From assembly GCF_000518785.1 (NCBI RefSeq), contig NZ_JAEG01000006.1, forward strand, positions 372,001 to 436,000: a DNA stretch of 64,000 nt. Reading direction: 5' to 3'. The position numbers and the translations under genes were made by a program. The notes beneath the pieces were generated by a model. The model did no database searches, was not told the DNA's origin, and was given only the letters and a program-made list of their open reading frames with translations. The DNA is from Paenirhizobium selenitireducens ATCC BAA-1503 (GTDB lineage Bacteria; Pseudomonadota; Alphaproteobacteria; Rhizobiales; Rhizobiaceae). Of this stretch, positions 33,869 through 44,077 are shown one piece after another; position 1 is the first letter of the stretch; each line of letters starts with the position of its first letter.

Positions 33869-36172
33869 TCAGGCGACGTGCGCGGCGGCGGCGGGAACCA
33901 GCTTCTTTTCCGCCCGCTCGGCCAGATCGCTAACGGCAGCCGAGGCGATCGGCATCGAATAGACGTAGCCCTGGATGAGGTCGGCCAGGTTATATTTGGC
34001 CAGCAAGGCGAGTTGCTCCTGGGTTTCCACCCCTTCGACGATGATGCCGAGATCGAGCTGGCGCGACAGCGTGACGATGCCGCGCAAAAGCTTCAGCCGC
34101 TTGGCATCCTCGCCGATATTGCGCACGAACGACCGGTCGATCTTGACCTGGTCGACCGGCAGCGAGTCGAGATAGCTGAGGCTGGAGAAGCCGGTGCCGA
34201 AGTCGTCGATCGCGATGGTAATGCCGTGCTTGCGCAAATCCTCGAGAATGAGGCTGACCGCCGCAAGTTCCTCGATCAGGCTCGATTCGGTGACTTCGAG
34301 ATGCAGCCGCCTCGGATCGAGGCCCGACTCGGCAAGCGCGTCGAGAACCGTCTTGACGATGTCGTCGTTGCGCAGGTCCAGCACGGACAGATTCACCGAA
34401 ACGCCGATCGGCTCCGGCCACGTCGTGCAATCGCGGCAGGCCGTGCGGATCATGAAACGGGTGATGTCGGTAACGATCCCCATTTCTTCGGCGATCTGGA
34501 TGAAGATGTTCGGCGGGATCGCGCCCTTCTCCGGATGCGTCCAGCGCGACAGCGCCTCGCAGCAGGCGATCCGCGATCCGTCGGGCACGAACATCGGCTG
34601 ATAGACCACCTGCAGCGCGTCGCTCTCCACGGCCGTCTTCAGATCGGTCTTCAGCCGTTGCCGCTCGATATAGCGCGCATCCATTTCCTGGGCGAAGACG
34701 GTGAAGTTGCCCTTGCCGCGCGACTTCGATTCGAACACGGCCAGATCGGCCTTGATCTGCCATTCCTCCATGCGCAGCTCGGCACTTTCGATCAGCACCG
34801 CTCCGGCGCAGAATGTCACGGCAAAGCTCGTGCCATCGATGTCGTACTGGCCGGCAATGTCTGCATGGATGGCGCGCATGCGCCGCTCGATGTCCGGGCT
34901 TTCCTCGAGGTTGGGGAAGAACAGCACGAACTGGTCGCCGACGAGGTGGCCGACGATCGCCTCCCCCGCAGCAAGCTTCAACAGCCGATGGGCGATCTCG
35001 GCGAGCAGCCGGTCGCCCGTCACATGGCCCTTCATGTCGTTGACGTGTTTGAACTCGTCGACGTCGAGGACCATGAATCCGATCTCGCCGCTCTTCTTGC
35101 GCGCCGCGATCTGGTCCTTGACGAGATCGGCGAAGTAGCCGCGCTGCGGCAGGCCCGTGAGGGAATCGAACCGCACCATGTGCAGGATCTTGCGGTCGGC
35201 GCGGACGCGCGCGGTAACATCCTCGAAGATCAGCACGACGCCGCCTTCGGGGCGACGGCTGGCGGAAAATTCGAGCACGAGATCCTCGGAAAACTGCATG
35301 ATGGCACGCGAGATCGTGCCGTCCATCAATTGCGCGAGCTGGCGCTGGATCAGGCTCGGCATGGAACCGTCGACAAAGGTGTGCCGCACCCCATAGCGCA
35401 GCACCACGTCGAGGTCGCAGTTCTTCAGCCGGTAGCGGTCGCCGAGATTGAGCAGTTCGCAGGCCTTGCGGTTGATCACCTCGATGCGGTTCTGCGGATC
35501 GAGCATGAGCAGGCCGTGCGTCATGTTGTTGAGCGCAGTGTCGAAGGTCTCGGCGATCAACACGTTCTCGCGCGCGATGATGACATTCTTGTAGAGGAAG
35601 TCGCGTACACCGTTGGCCATCTTGCGGGTGGTCAGCATGAACGGCAGCAGCATGATCGAGAGAATGACCATGTGCAGGTCGCCGACCATCAGGCAGCCGA
35701 TCATGATCGGCAGGCTGGCGGTCGCCGTCTGCAGGTTGACCGCCAGACGCGAGCCGAAATTTCGCCCGACGACGGACACCATCGACGCCATGGTGACCGC
35801 GATGCAGGCGAGCTCGGCGAAGGGATCCTGGATGACGGCGATGGCATAGCCGCTGCCGACGCCCAGCACCGTCGTCGTCGCCACGCCGCCATAAAGATAG
35901 ATGCGCTCCCAGTCGGCGATCTCGTCGCGACGAAGGGCAGCCTTGTCGATCTGGTCGAACTTCATGAACCAGTAGATGCGGAAAAGGCAGATCAGCGAGA
36001 AGACCGCGATGAGCCAGAGATAGAATACGGAGCCTGACTTCTGATAGACCGCGACATAGGTCAGGATATGGACCAGCATGCCGGTAAACAGAGTCTGCCT
36101 GTTGCCGAACAGCGAGCTGACGAAGGACAGGTAAACGTCCGTCGGCACAGCTTTCGTGCTTTGAGCCTTCAT
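33869..36172 (-). CDS. Membrane-bound GGDEF-EAL protein, degenerate cyclase, probable c-di-GMP phosphodiesterase
   Basis: 767 residues. About six membrane helices lie at 25-185, then a PAS-like domain (about 205-325), a GGDEF domain (330-500) and an EAL domain (510-750). The cyclase signature reads VGDQF at 411-415 instead of GGDEF, so cyclase activity is doubtful, although the upstream metal-site LDVDEFKHVND is kept. The EAL domain looks active: EAL at 539-541, EVTES at 626-630, DDFGTGFSSLSYLDS at 656-670, Lys677 in VKIDRS and VEGVET. Inference: it hydrolyses c-di-GMP, with the GGDEF domain perhaps binding GTP as a sensor. In the same orientation as the acyltransferase gene but 199 bases away. 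Confidence 0.92.
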   Translation of the reverse strand: MKAQSTKAVPTDVYLSFVSSLFGNRQTLFTGMLVHILTYVAVYQKSGSVFYLWLIAVFSLICLFRIYWFMKFDQIDKAALRRDEIADWERIYLYGGVATTTVLGVGSGYAIAVIQDPFAELACIAVTMASMVSVVGRNFGSRLAVNLQTATASLPIMIGCLMVGDLHMVILSIMLLPFMLTTRKMANGVRDFLYKNVIIARENVLIAETFDTALNNMTHGLLMLDPQNRIEVINRKACELLNLGDRYRLKNCDLDVVLRYGVRHTFVDGSMPSLIQRQLAQLMDGTISRAIMQFSEDLVLEFSASRRPEGGVVLIFEDVTARVRADRKILHMVRFDSLTGLPQRGYFADLVKDQIAARKKSGEIGFMVLDVDEFKHVNDMKGHVTGDRLLAEIAHRLLKLAAGEAIVGHLVGDQFVLFFPNLEESPDIERRMRAIHADIAGQYDIDGTSFAVTFCAGAVLIESAELRMEEWQIKADLAVFESKSRGKGNFTVFAQEMDARYIERQRLKTDLKTAVESDALQVVYQPMFVPDGSRIACCEALSRWTHPEKGAIPPNIFIQIAEEMGIVTDITRFMIRTACRDCTTWPEPIGVSVNLSVLDLRNDDIVKTVLDALAESGLDPRRLHLEVTESSLIEELAAVSLILEDLRKHGITIAIDDFGTGFSSLSYLDSLPVDQVKIDRSFVRNIGEDAKRLKLLRGIVTLSRQLDLGIIVEGVETQEQLALLAKYNLADLIQGYVYSMPIASAAVSDLAERAEKKLVPAAAAHVA

Positions 36173-36619
36173 CTGTTGGCCTCCTTATCCTCGCAACCTA
36201 TGCAAAACGATTTAAAAATCGATTGCCAAGGACACCGGAAAATCCATAGTCGACCATCGCCTGCCACGCGGTCGAGACTGGTCTCGCGGCAACTCGCGGC
36301 AAAGGGCGCCGAGCCATGAGCGATCGTTGCCTCATTCTCGCACGGAAGGCAATTCGGGACTGCCAATCGAGTAAAGCCCGGTGAAACGCATATAGCCCTC
36401 CTGCCCCGAAATGACACACTTCGCCAGGCCTGGAAGGAGAGTCGGACAGGCCTCCCGGCTCAGGCTTCGCCCGGTGGCAAAATTGACGAAATGCATTAGA
36501 CGAAAGACTATGCCGGTCGGGCCGTCATATTGTGAAAAGGCCGGAAACCCGGCGAGTTGACCCGTTGCGTGATACATGCCCATGCTCTAAGGACGAGGCA
36601 CTCTCTGGGGAAAAACGAT
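36173..36619. other. Intergenic region between GGDEF-EAL gene and dctQ
   Basis: 447 bases between divergently read genes; it must hold both promoters. Several minus-strand frames (for example 36332-36583) lack ribosome sites and protein-like composition. GGGG at 36607-36610 precedes the dctQ start. No repeat or operator is evident. Confidence 0.55.
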
Positions 36620-37159
36620 ATGGGAATGTTTCTAGCGTTCAGCAGGTTGATCGACGCGATCAGCCAATTTGTCGGCAAGGTGGCCGAGTTCCTTGTCTTG
36701 CTCTGCTGCCTGATCAGCGCGGGCAACGCCATCATCCGCTATATGTTCAACTACAGCTCCAACGGCTGGCTCGAGATTCAGTGGTATCTCTTCGCCTTCG
36801 TCGTTGTGCTCGGCGCCTCCCACACATTGCGCAACAACGAACACGTCCGCGTCGATCTCTTCTACGGTTCGGCTTCCGAACGCGGCAAGCTCTGGATCGA
36901 TGTCTTTGGACTGGTGCTCCTGCTGATCCCGGCCTGCATCTATCTGACCTGGCTGTGCTGGCCCTTCTTCCTGCTGTCCTATCAGCAAGGCGAGATTTCC
37001 TCGAATGCCGGCGGTCTCATTCGCTGGCCGGTAAAACTCATGCTGGTGACGGGGTTCGGACTGCTGACTTTGCAGGGCATATCGGAGTTGATCAAGCGCG
37101 TATCGGCCCTGACCGGGCGGATTGAGATCGATACAAAATACGAAAAGCCGCTTCAATAA
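36620..37159 (+). CDS. TRAP transporter small permease (DctQ family)
   Basis: 179-residue four-helix membrane protein, the small subunit of a tripartite ATP-independent periplasmic transporter. The family motif appears as NSS-like SNGWLEIQWYLFAFVVVLGA and HTLRNNEHVRVDLFYG. ATG 36620 is chosen because the conserved region starts at once; an earlier ATG at 36557 adds a poorly conserved tail. It partners the large permease 24 bases downstream and, by type, the TakP-like receptor encoded convergently. Confidence 0.92.
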   Translation: MGMFLAFSRLIDAISQFVGKVAEFLVLLCCLISAGNAIIRYMFNYSSNGWLEIQWYLFAFVVVLGASHTLRNNEHVRVDLFYGSASERGKLWIDVFGLVLLLIPACIYLTWLCWPFFLLSYQQGEISSNAGGLIRWPVKLMLVTGFGLLTLQGISELIKRVSALTGRIEIDTKYEKPLQ

Positions 37160-37183
37160 CAAACCGATCTGGGGGATAACGCT

Positions 37184-38722
37184 TTGTTCGACTACGGTAT
37201 CATTCCACCGGCGATGTTCTTGGGCATGGTCGTTTTCATGCTCTACGGCTTCCCCGTGGCGTTCTCGCTCGCTGCCGTCGGCATGTTCTTCGGCATCATC
37301 GGCATTGCCACTGGCCACTTCAGCGACCTGTTCTTGCAGGCCCTGCCGATGCGCTTCTTCGGCATCGTCTCGAACGACCTGCTGCTGGCCATCCCGTTCT
37401 TCACCTTCATGGGTGCCATTCTGGAACGATGCGGCCTCGCCGAGGACCTTCTTGAAGGTACGGGCAAGCTCTTCGGCGCCATTCCCGGCGGTCTTGCCTA
37501 TGCGGTCATTCTGGTTGGCGCGATCCTCGGCGCCATCACCGGAACGGTGGCCGCTTCGGTGATCACGATGGGCATGATCTCCCTCCCCATCATGCTGCGC
37601 TACGGTTACAGCCCGCGGCTTGCAACCGGCGTCATTGCCGCATCTGGAACGATCACCCAGGTCATTCCGCCGTCGTTGGTTCTCGTCGTGCTCGCCGATC
37701 AGCTCGGCAAGTCGGTCGGCGACATGTATCTCGGCGCCATCGGCCCCTCGATCCTGCAGGTGGGGCTCTTCATCCTCTACATCTTCGTCCTTTCGATCAT
37801 CAAGCCGAAGCTGATGCCGCCCCTTCCGAAAGAGGCACGCGGCGACTTCAGCTGGGCGCTGGTCGGAAAGGTTCTGGCCGGCATGCTGCCGTCCGTCGTC
37901 CTGATCTTCCTGGTGCTCGGCACAATCTTCATGGGCCTCGCCACGCCGACCGAAGCCGGCGCCCTCGGGGTCGTCGGTGCGATGGCACTGGCAGCGATGC
38001 ACCGCCGCCTGACCTGGCCGCTGATCCAGGATGCGATGCGGTCCACGATGAGCATCACATCCATGGTGGTGATGATCCTCATCGGCTCGACCGTATTCAG
38101 CCTCGTCTTCCAGGGCATGGACGGCTCGCGCTGGATCGAGCACATGCTTTCCGGAATTCCCGGCGGCCCGGTCGGCTTCCTGATTTTCGTGAACATTTTC
38201 ATCTTCATCCTGGCGTTCTTCCTCGACTTCTTCGAAATCGCCTTCATTGTCGTGCCGATGCTGGCACCGGTGGCCTCGGCCCTCGGCATCGACCTGATCT
38301 GGTTCGGCGTGCTGCTCTGCGTGAACATGCAGACCAGCTTCATGCATCCTCCATTCGGCTTCGCGCTGTTCTATCTGAGAAGCATCGCGTCACGGGATGT
38401 GAAGACCTCCGACATCTACATGGGCGCCCTGCCCTGGGTCGGCATGCAGTTGCTCCTGGTGGCGATCATCATCTTCTGGCCGGAGTCTGTGACGATGTGG
38501 CTCGACAAGGGTCCTCAGGTCGATCTGAACAGCGTTCACATCGAAATTCCGGGCTTTGGCCAGGGTGGAGGCATGTCTCTTCCGCCGCTGGGCTCGGATG
38601 GCGGCAACGGCGCGCCGAACTTTGGCCTGCCTCCGCTCGGCGGCGATGCTGGGCTGCCCGGCCAGGCTCCTGCCACCGGCGCCCCGGCTCCCGACCTCAG
38701 CCAGCCACCGGTGATCAAGTAA
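37184..38722 (+). CDS. TRAP transporter large permease (DctM family) with low-complexity C-terminal tail
   Basis: 512-residue ion-coupled permease with about 12 helices. Typical blocks are AIPFFTFMGAILERCGLAEDL cut across 67-87, GAITGTVAASVITMG and ATPTEAGALGVVGA. It starts with TTG at 37184 with GGGGGA at 37171-37176. DctM proteins are usually about 430-450 residues; here a Gly/Pro-rich tail of about 65 residues (446-512, with SLPPLGSDGGNGAPNFGLPP) follows the last helix and repeats a PPLG-(G/S)-D unit. A strong terminator follows. Confidence 0.92.
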   Translation: MFDYGIIPPAMFLGMVVFMLYGFPVAFSLAAVGMFFGIIGIATGHFSDLFLQALPMRFFGIVSNDLLLAIPFFTFMGAILERCGLAEDLLEGTGKLFGAIPGGLAYAVILVGAILGAITGTVAASVITMGMISLPIMLRYGYSPRLATGVIAASGTITQVIPPSLVLVVLADQLGKSVGDMYLGAIGPSILQVGLFILYIFVLSIIKPKLMPPLPKEARGDFSWALVGKVLAGMLPSVVLIFLVLGTIFMGLATPTEAGALGVVGAMALAAMHRRLTWPLIQDAMRSTMSITSMVVMILIGSTVFSLVFQGMDGSRWIEHMLSGIPGGPVGFLIFVNIFIFILAFFLDFFEIAFIVVPMLAPVASALGIDLIWFGVLLCVNMQTSFMHPPFGFALFYLRSIASRDVKTSDIYMGALPWVGMQLLLVAIIIFWPESVTMWLDKGPQVDLNSVHIEIPGFGQGGGMSLPPLGSDGGNGAPNFGLPPLGGDAGLPGQAPATGAPAPDLSQPPVIK

Positions 38723-38771
38723 AAGCGTCGGCGGCACTCGCAGGGCGCCGCCTCTCGTCGCAGAAATGACC

Positions 38772-38803
38772 AGAAGCCCCGGCCACGTCCGGGGCTTCTT
38801 TTT
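38772..38803 (+). terminator. Rho-independent terminator of dctQM
   Basis: AGAAGCCCCGG (38772-38782) pairs perfectly with CCGGGGCTTCT (38789-38799), loop CCACGT, then T run. Confidence 0.92.
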
Positions 38804-38931
38804 GCCTGCGGACGGTCGCCGCACCGGATACACGCGGTTCACCGCCCTTACCGCGACCAATCCGGATTCAACGCCTTCGGCCGTGTTCGGACCGTGTCAG
38901 CGCCCGTCACGTCTGTAAGCAGGTACGCAAC

Positions 38932-38959
38932 AAAAAGCCCCGGGCTCGCGCCCGGGGCT
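38932..38959 (-). terminator. Rho-independent terminator of takP-like gene
   Basis: On the minus strand AGCCCCGGGC (38959-38950) pairs perfectly with GCCCGGGGCT (38945-38936), followed by TTTTT. It ends the receptor gene read toward dctQM. Confidence 0.92.
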
Positions 38960-38987
38960 CCGCGTTTCAGGATCGTCGCGTGGAAGC

Positions 38988-40581
<1,594 letters not shown>

Positions 40582-41334
40582 ATGCCCAAACCAATCATTG
40601 CCATTCCCGCCGATATTCGTGAATTCGACGGTACGAGCTGGCACGCCGCGCAGAACCAGTATGTCAGGGCCGCCCTGAAGGTCGCCGACGTCATGTCCTT
40701 CATCATCCCGGCCTTCGAGGACGGCAACGAAACCGATGCGCTGCTCGACCGCGTGGATGGCCTTCTGGTGTCCGGTTCGGCCACGAACGTGCATCCCTCG
40801 CTCTACGGCGCCGAAGCGCGCGACAGCGACGGCCCCTTCGATCCGGCGCGCGATGCGACCACCCTGCCGCTGATCCGCCGCGCTCTCGAACGCGGCATCC
40901 CGCTGCTTGCCATCTGCCGCGGCATCCAGGAACTGAATGTCGCGCTCGGCGGCACGCTGGCCACCGAGATCCATGAACAGGAAGGTGTCTGGGATCATCG
41001 CAAGCCGCAGCATCCCGACCGCGACGTGATGTACAGCATCCGCCAGGACGTGGTCGTCGCCGAAGGTTCTTGCATCGCCCGCTATCTCGGCGCGGGCTCG
41101 ATCCCGGTCAACTCGCTGCACCGCCAGGCGATTTCCAGGACCGCGCCCGGCCTTCAGGTCGAAGCGGTTGCCGATGACGGCACAATCGAGGCCGTCTCGG
41201 TGATCGACGCCAAGGGCTTTGCCATCGGCGTGCAGTGGCATCCGGAATACTGGGCGGAAACCGACCGCCCGTCGCGCGCGCTGTTCGAGGCTTTCGGCGA
41301 CGCCGTGCGCGCCTACGTCAAGACGAAGGCGTAA
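40582..41334 (+). CDS. Class I glutamine amidotransferase-like gamma-glutamyl hydrolase (PuuD-like)
   Basis: 250-residue cytoplasmic hydrolase of peptidase family C26. The nucleophile is Cys112 in LLAICRGIQELNVALGG and the His220-x-Glu222 pair lies in VQWHPEYW, completing the triad. PuuD cleaves gamma-glutamyl-GABA in putrescine breakdown; the family also includes folate gamma-glutamyl hydrolases, so the substrate is inferred. ATG 40582 with CGGAG at 40571 starts the conserved PKPIIAIPADI. It converges on the dehydrogenase gene. Confidence 0.9.
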   Translation: MPKPIIAIPADIREFDGTSWHAAQNQYVRAALKVADVMSFIIPAFEDGNETDALLDRVDGLLVSGSATNVHPSLYGAEARDSDGPFDPARDATTLPLIRRALERGIPLLAICRGIQELNVALGGTLATEIHEQEGVWDHRKPQHPDRDVMYSIRQDVVVAEGSCIARYLGAGSIPVNSLHRQAISRTAPGLQVEAVADDGTIEAVSVIDAKGFAIGVQWHPEYWAETDRPSRALFEAFGDAVRAYVKTKA

Positions 41335-41359
41335 ACGTCCACTCGCCGTCTGGATCGCC

Positions 41360-42322
41360 TCAGGGCTTCTGAGGCGTTTCCGGGACCGGCGTCAGCGCCC
41401 GTCCCGTCTTGAACCAGGCAATCAGATTGTCGGCCACGAGATCGGCCATGGCGTTGCGCGTCGGCACCGAGGCCGAAGCCACATGCGGCAGCAGCGAGAC
41501 GTTGGGCAGGTCGATGAGCGCCTGCGGCACCTGCGGTTCGTTCTCGAACACGTCGAGTCCCGCCGCGGCAATCGTCCCATCCTTGAGCGCTGCGATCAGC
41601 GCCGTCTCGTCGACCGTCGTGCCGCGACCGACATTGATCAGGACGCCGTTCGGCCCGAGCGCCTTCAGCACATCGGCATTGATCGACTTCACCGTCTCCG
41701 GCGTCTTCGGGACGATGGATATCAGCGTATCGACCGCTTCGGCCAGTTCGATCAGGCTCGCATAGTGGCCGTAGCCGACATCGGTGCGCGGCCGGCGCGT
41801 GTGATAGCTGATCCTGACCTTGAAGGGTTCGAGCCGGCGCGCGATCTCGAGCCCGATCCGGCCGAGGCCCTGGATGCCGACGTGCCGGCCCTTCAGCGAG
41901 AGCGGCGACAGAGGATACGGCCCCTCCGCCGACCACCGGCCCTGCCTGAGCCAGGTTTCGGCCTGCGGCAGTTGCCGCACCGTGTTGATCAGCAGCGCGA
42001 TCGCGGTGTCGGCGACCTCGTCGTTGAGAACATCCGGCGTGTTGGAGACGATGACGCCTCGCCGCGCTGCGGCCGCGACATCGACCCCGTCATAGCCGAC
42101 GCCGAAACTGGCGATCATTTCCAGATTGGGCAGCGCCTCGATCCAGTTGGCCGGCAGCGCACCGGAAACCGCGACGCCGCGGATCGCCTCGGCGTCCCCC
42201 CTGGAAATCTCCAGCTCCTTGCCATGCGGCACGGCACGGATCTCAAAATGTTCGGAAAGCCTGTCGACGACCCGCGGATTGATGCGGCCCGGCACAAGAA
42301 TGGTGACACGCGCGTTCGGCAT
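41360..42322 (-). CDS. D-2-hydroxyacid dehydrogenase (glyoxylate/hydroxypyruvate reductase-like)
   Basis: 320-residue NAD(P)-dependent dehydrogenase reducing 2-keto acids such as glyoxylate or hydroxypyruvate. The nucleotide motif is GLGRIG at 152-157; catalytic residues are Arg233 (VGRG), Glu262 (DVFENEP) and His280 (LLPHVASA). The Arg-Arg-Pro-Arg after HT at 174-179 hints at NADPH preference. ATG 42322 is chosen; ATG 42334 would add four residues. It ends a probable minus-strand unit with the LacI repressor gene 20 bases upstream. Confidence 0.93.
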   Translation of the reverse strand: MPNARVTILVPGRINPRVVDRLSEHFEIRAVPHGKELEISRGDAEAIRGVAVSGALPANWIEALPNLEMIASFGVGYDGVDVAAAARRGVIVSNTPDVLNDEVADTAIALLINTVRQLPQAETWLRQGRWSAEGPYPLSPLSLKGRHVGIQGLGRIGLEIARRLEPFKVRISYHTRRPRTDVGYGHYASLIELAEAVDTLISIVPKTPETVKSINADVLKALGPNGVLINVGRGTTVDETALIAALKDGTIAAAGLDVFENEPQVPQALIDLPNVSLLPHVASASVPTRNAMADLVADNLIAWFKTGRALTPVPETPQKP

Positions 42323-42342
42323 GGTCGGCCCCATGATTGGTG

Positions 42343-43362
42343 TTATCGGCGGTGGATCGGGCCGGTGGACTGGCGAATGCGCATTTCCGGCTTGATCAGG
42401 TGAATGCCGTCCGGCTCGTGGCTGCCAGCCAGCTTGTCGAGCAGCGCGCGCGCGGCAAGCCGCCCGACTTCCGCCTGGCCGTTCCACACCGTGGTGAGCG
42501 CCGGCGTGGCGATCGAGGCTTCCTCCAGATCGTCATAGCCGGTGACCGAAATGTCCTGTCCCGGCACCAGACCGGCGCGGGCGATGCCGTTCATCAGGCC
42601 GATGGCGACAAGATCGTTCCAGCACACAGCGGCGGTCGGCTTCTGCGGCAGCGAGAGGAAATGCACCGCCGCCTCGAAACCGCCCTGCTTGGTGCGGGGT
42701 CCCGGAATGCGCAGTTCCGGATCCACCTCCATGCCCGCCTTGCGCAGCGCATTGACATAGCCCTGGTAACGGTCGCGGCCGGTCGACGTCTGGTCGGTGC
42801 CGCCGATCATGGCGATCGTGCGGTGCCCGAGGCCGATCAGGTGGTTGGTGGCCAGCGAAATGCCGTAACTGTCGTCGCCGCGATAGGTCGGCACGTCGAG
42901 CCCGTCCATCTGTCGGGCGATCAGGATCGCCGGCATGTTGTTGTCTTCGGCGAGCTTGATGTCCTCGACCGGCGTGCCGATCGCCGGCGACATGATGACG
43001 CCATCGCCGCCAAGCTGCAGCAGCGTCTCGATGAAGGTGCGCTGCTTCTCGACTGAATCGTAGTGGTTCGACAGGATGAAGGTGTGGCGGCTGCGATCGA
43101 GCTCGCTCTCGATGGCTTTCAGGATTTCGCCGTAGAACGGGTTCATGATGTCGTGCACGACAACGCCGATGATGCCCGAGCGGGAGGTGCGGAGACTGGC
43201 GGCGCGGCGGTTATAGATATAGCCCAGCGCCCGTGCCTGTTCCTTGATCTTCTCGCGCGTATCGGCCGCCACCAGCGGACTGTCGCGCAGCGCGAGCGAA
43301 ATGGTCGCCGTCGACAAACCCAGCGTTTCGGCGATCGTTGACAGTTTGACTTTCTGAGCCAC
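42343..43362 (-). CDS. LacI/GalR family transcriptional repressor
   Basis: 339-residue regulator. An N-terminal helix-turn-helix and hinge (VKLSTIAETLGLSTATISLA, then SLRTSRSGIIGVVV) precede a periplasmic-binding-protein-like sugar or metabolite domain with NDLVAIGLMNGIARAG. It starts with GTG at 43362, supported by AAGGGAGG four or five bases upstream; ATG 43389 would add nine residues ahead of the normal LacI start. Encoded just before the dehydrogenase, which it may control, and behind a strong palindrome at 43411-43442 that is probably its own operator. Confidence 0.93.
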   Translation of the reverse strand: MAQKVKLSTIAETLGLSTATISLALRDSPLVAADTREKIKEQARALGYIYNRRAASLRTSRSGIIGVVVHDIMNPFYGEILKAIESELDRSRHTFILSNHYDSVEKQRTFIETLLQLGGDGVIMSPAIGTPVEDIKLAEDNNMPAILIARQMDGLDVPTYRGDDSYGISLATNHLIGLGHRTIAMIGGTDQTSTGRDRYQGYVNALRKAGMEVDPELRIPGPRTKQGGFEAAVHFLSLPQKPTAAVCWNDLVAIGLMNGIARAGLVPGQDISVTGYDDLEEASIATPALTTVWNGQAEVGRLAARALLDKLAGSHEPDGIHLIKPEMRIRQSTGPIHRR

Positions 43363-43410
43363 TTTGCCTCCCTTGGCGGTCCGATGCATGCTTCCCGTTT
43401 TCCTCCAGCA

Positions 43411-43442
43411 CACTTAAACAGTTTAATTAAATAATTTAAGTG
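43411..43442. promoter_or_regulatory. 32-bp symmetric AT-rich palindrome, probable LacI-family operator
   Basis: CACTTAAA (43411-43418) and TTTAAGTG (43435-43442) form exact outer arms around a perfect core TTTAATTAAA (43422-43431), all sharing one centre at 43426.5; 26 of 32 bases are symmetric. It lies 48 bases before the LacI gene start, in otherwise GC-rich DNA. Confidence 0.7.
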
Positions 43443-43483
43443 CGCATATCAATTCCCGGCTCCCCGGAAAAAAGGCGGGCTAT

Positions 43484-43978
43484 TCAGCTTTTTGCCGTCT
43501 GTTCGTGCAGGTTTTCCTCGACCGCCGCCAGCAGCTTCACCAGTTGCTTGACCTCCTTGCCGGAGAGGCCCCTGGTCGCCAGGCGCTCCGCCTCGCCAAC
43601 GGCCTGGACGATGGTCTCGAGGCAGGCGCGTCCCTCGGCGGTCAGGTGAACCATGGTCAGCCGCCCGTCCGCGTCGGCGGTGCGCCGCTCGACGAACCCC
43701 TGTGCCTCCATCCGCCCGATGGTGCGCGTCATGGTCGGGGCCTTGACGCCAAGCTTCTGCGCCAGCGCACCCGGGGTGAGCCCATCCTGCTCCGCCAGCA
43801 ATTGAACGACCGTGTCCTGGCCGGCATAGAGGCCGCTCTCGGCAAGGCCGCGCGACAGCTGCGTGCGCATGGCGCGGGCGACCTGGGTGACGGCGACCGA
43901 CACCGATGGGCTGCGCTCGCCATGCTCCTTTTTCTTGGCGGACTTGTTTTTCTTGTCGCCCTTGTCCTTTTTCGCCAT
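43484..43978 (-). CDS. MarR family transcriptional regulator
   Basis: 164-residue winged-helix regulator. A Lys-rich N-terminal tail (MAKKDKGDKKNKSAKKKEHG) precedes helices and the recognition helix in LTPGALAQKLGVKAPTMTRT, with the wing RTADADGRLTMVHLT typical of MarR. Such proteins release DNA on binding small aromatic or lipid ligands. It is divergent from the creatininase-family gene (99 bases between starts), the usual arrangement for a MarR target, so control of that gene is plausible. Confidence 0.92.
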   Translation of the reverse strand: MAKKDKGDKKNKSAKKKEHGERSPSVSVAVTQVARAMRTQLSRGLAESGLYAGQDTVVQLLAEQDGLTPGALAQKLGVKAPTMTRTIGRMEAQGFVERRTADADGRLTMVHLTAEGRACLETIVQAVGEAERLATRGLSGKEVKQLVKLLAAVEENLHEQTAKS

Positions 43979-44077
43979 TCTGCCCTCCTGCCGCGCCCCG
44001 GTGCGGCGACCCCAATTGTTGTGCCGGCTAACATTCGGCGCCTGAAATCCTTAGCGAAGAACGAAGATCGACGCCAG

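Noticed and set aside
36332..36583. Possible small minus-strand gene in the gap before dctQ
   Set aside because: No ribosome site, no family pattern, and it would block the dctQ promoter region.
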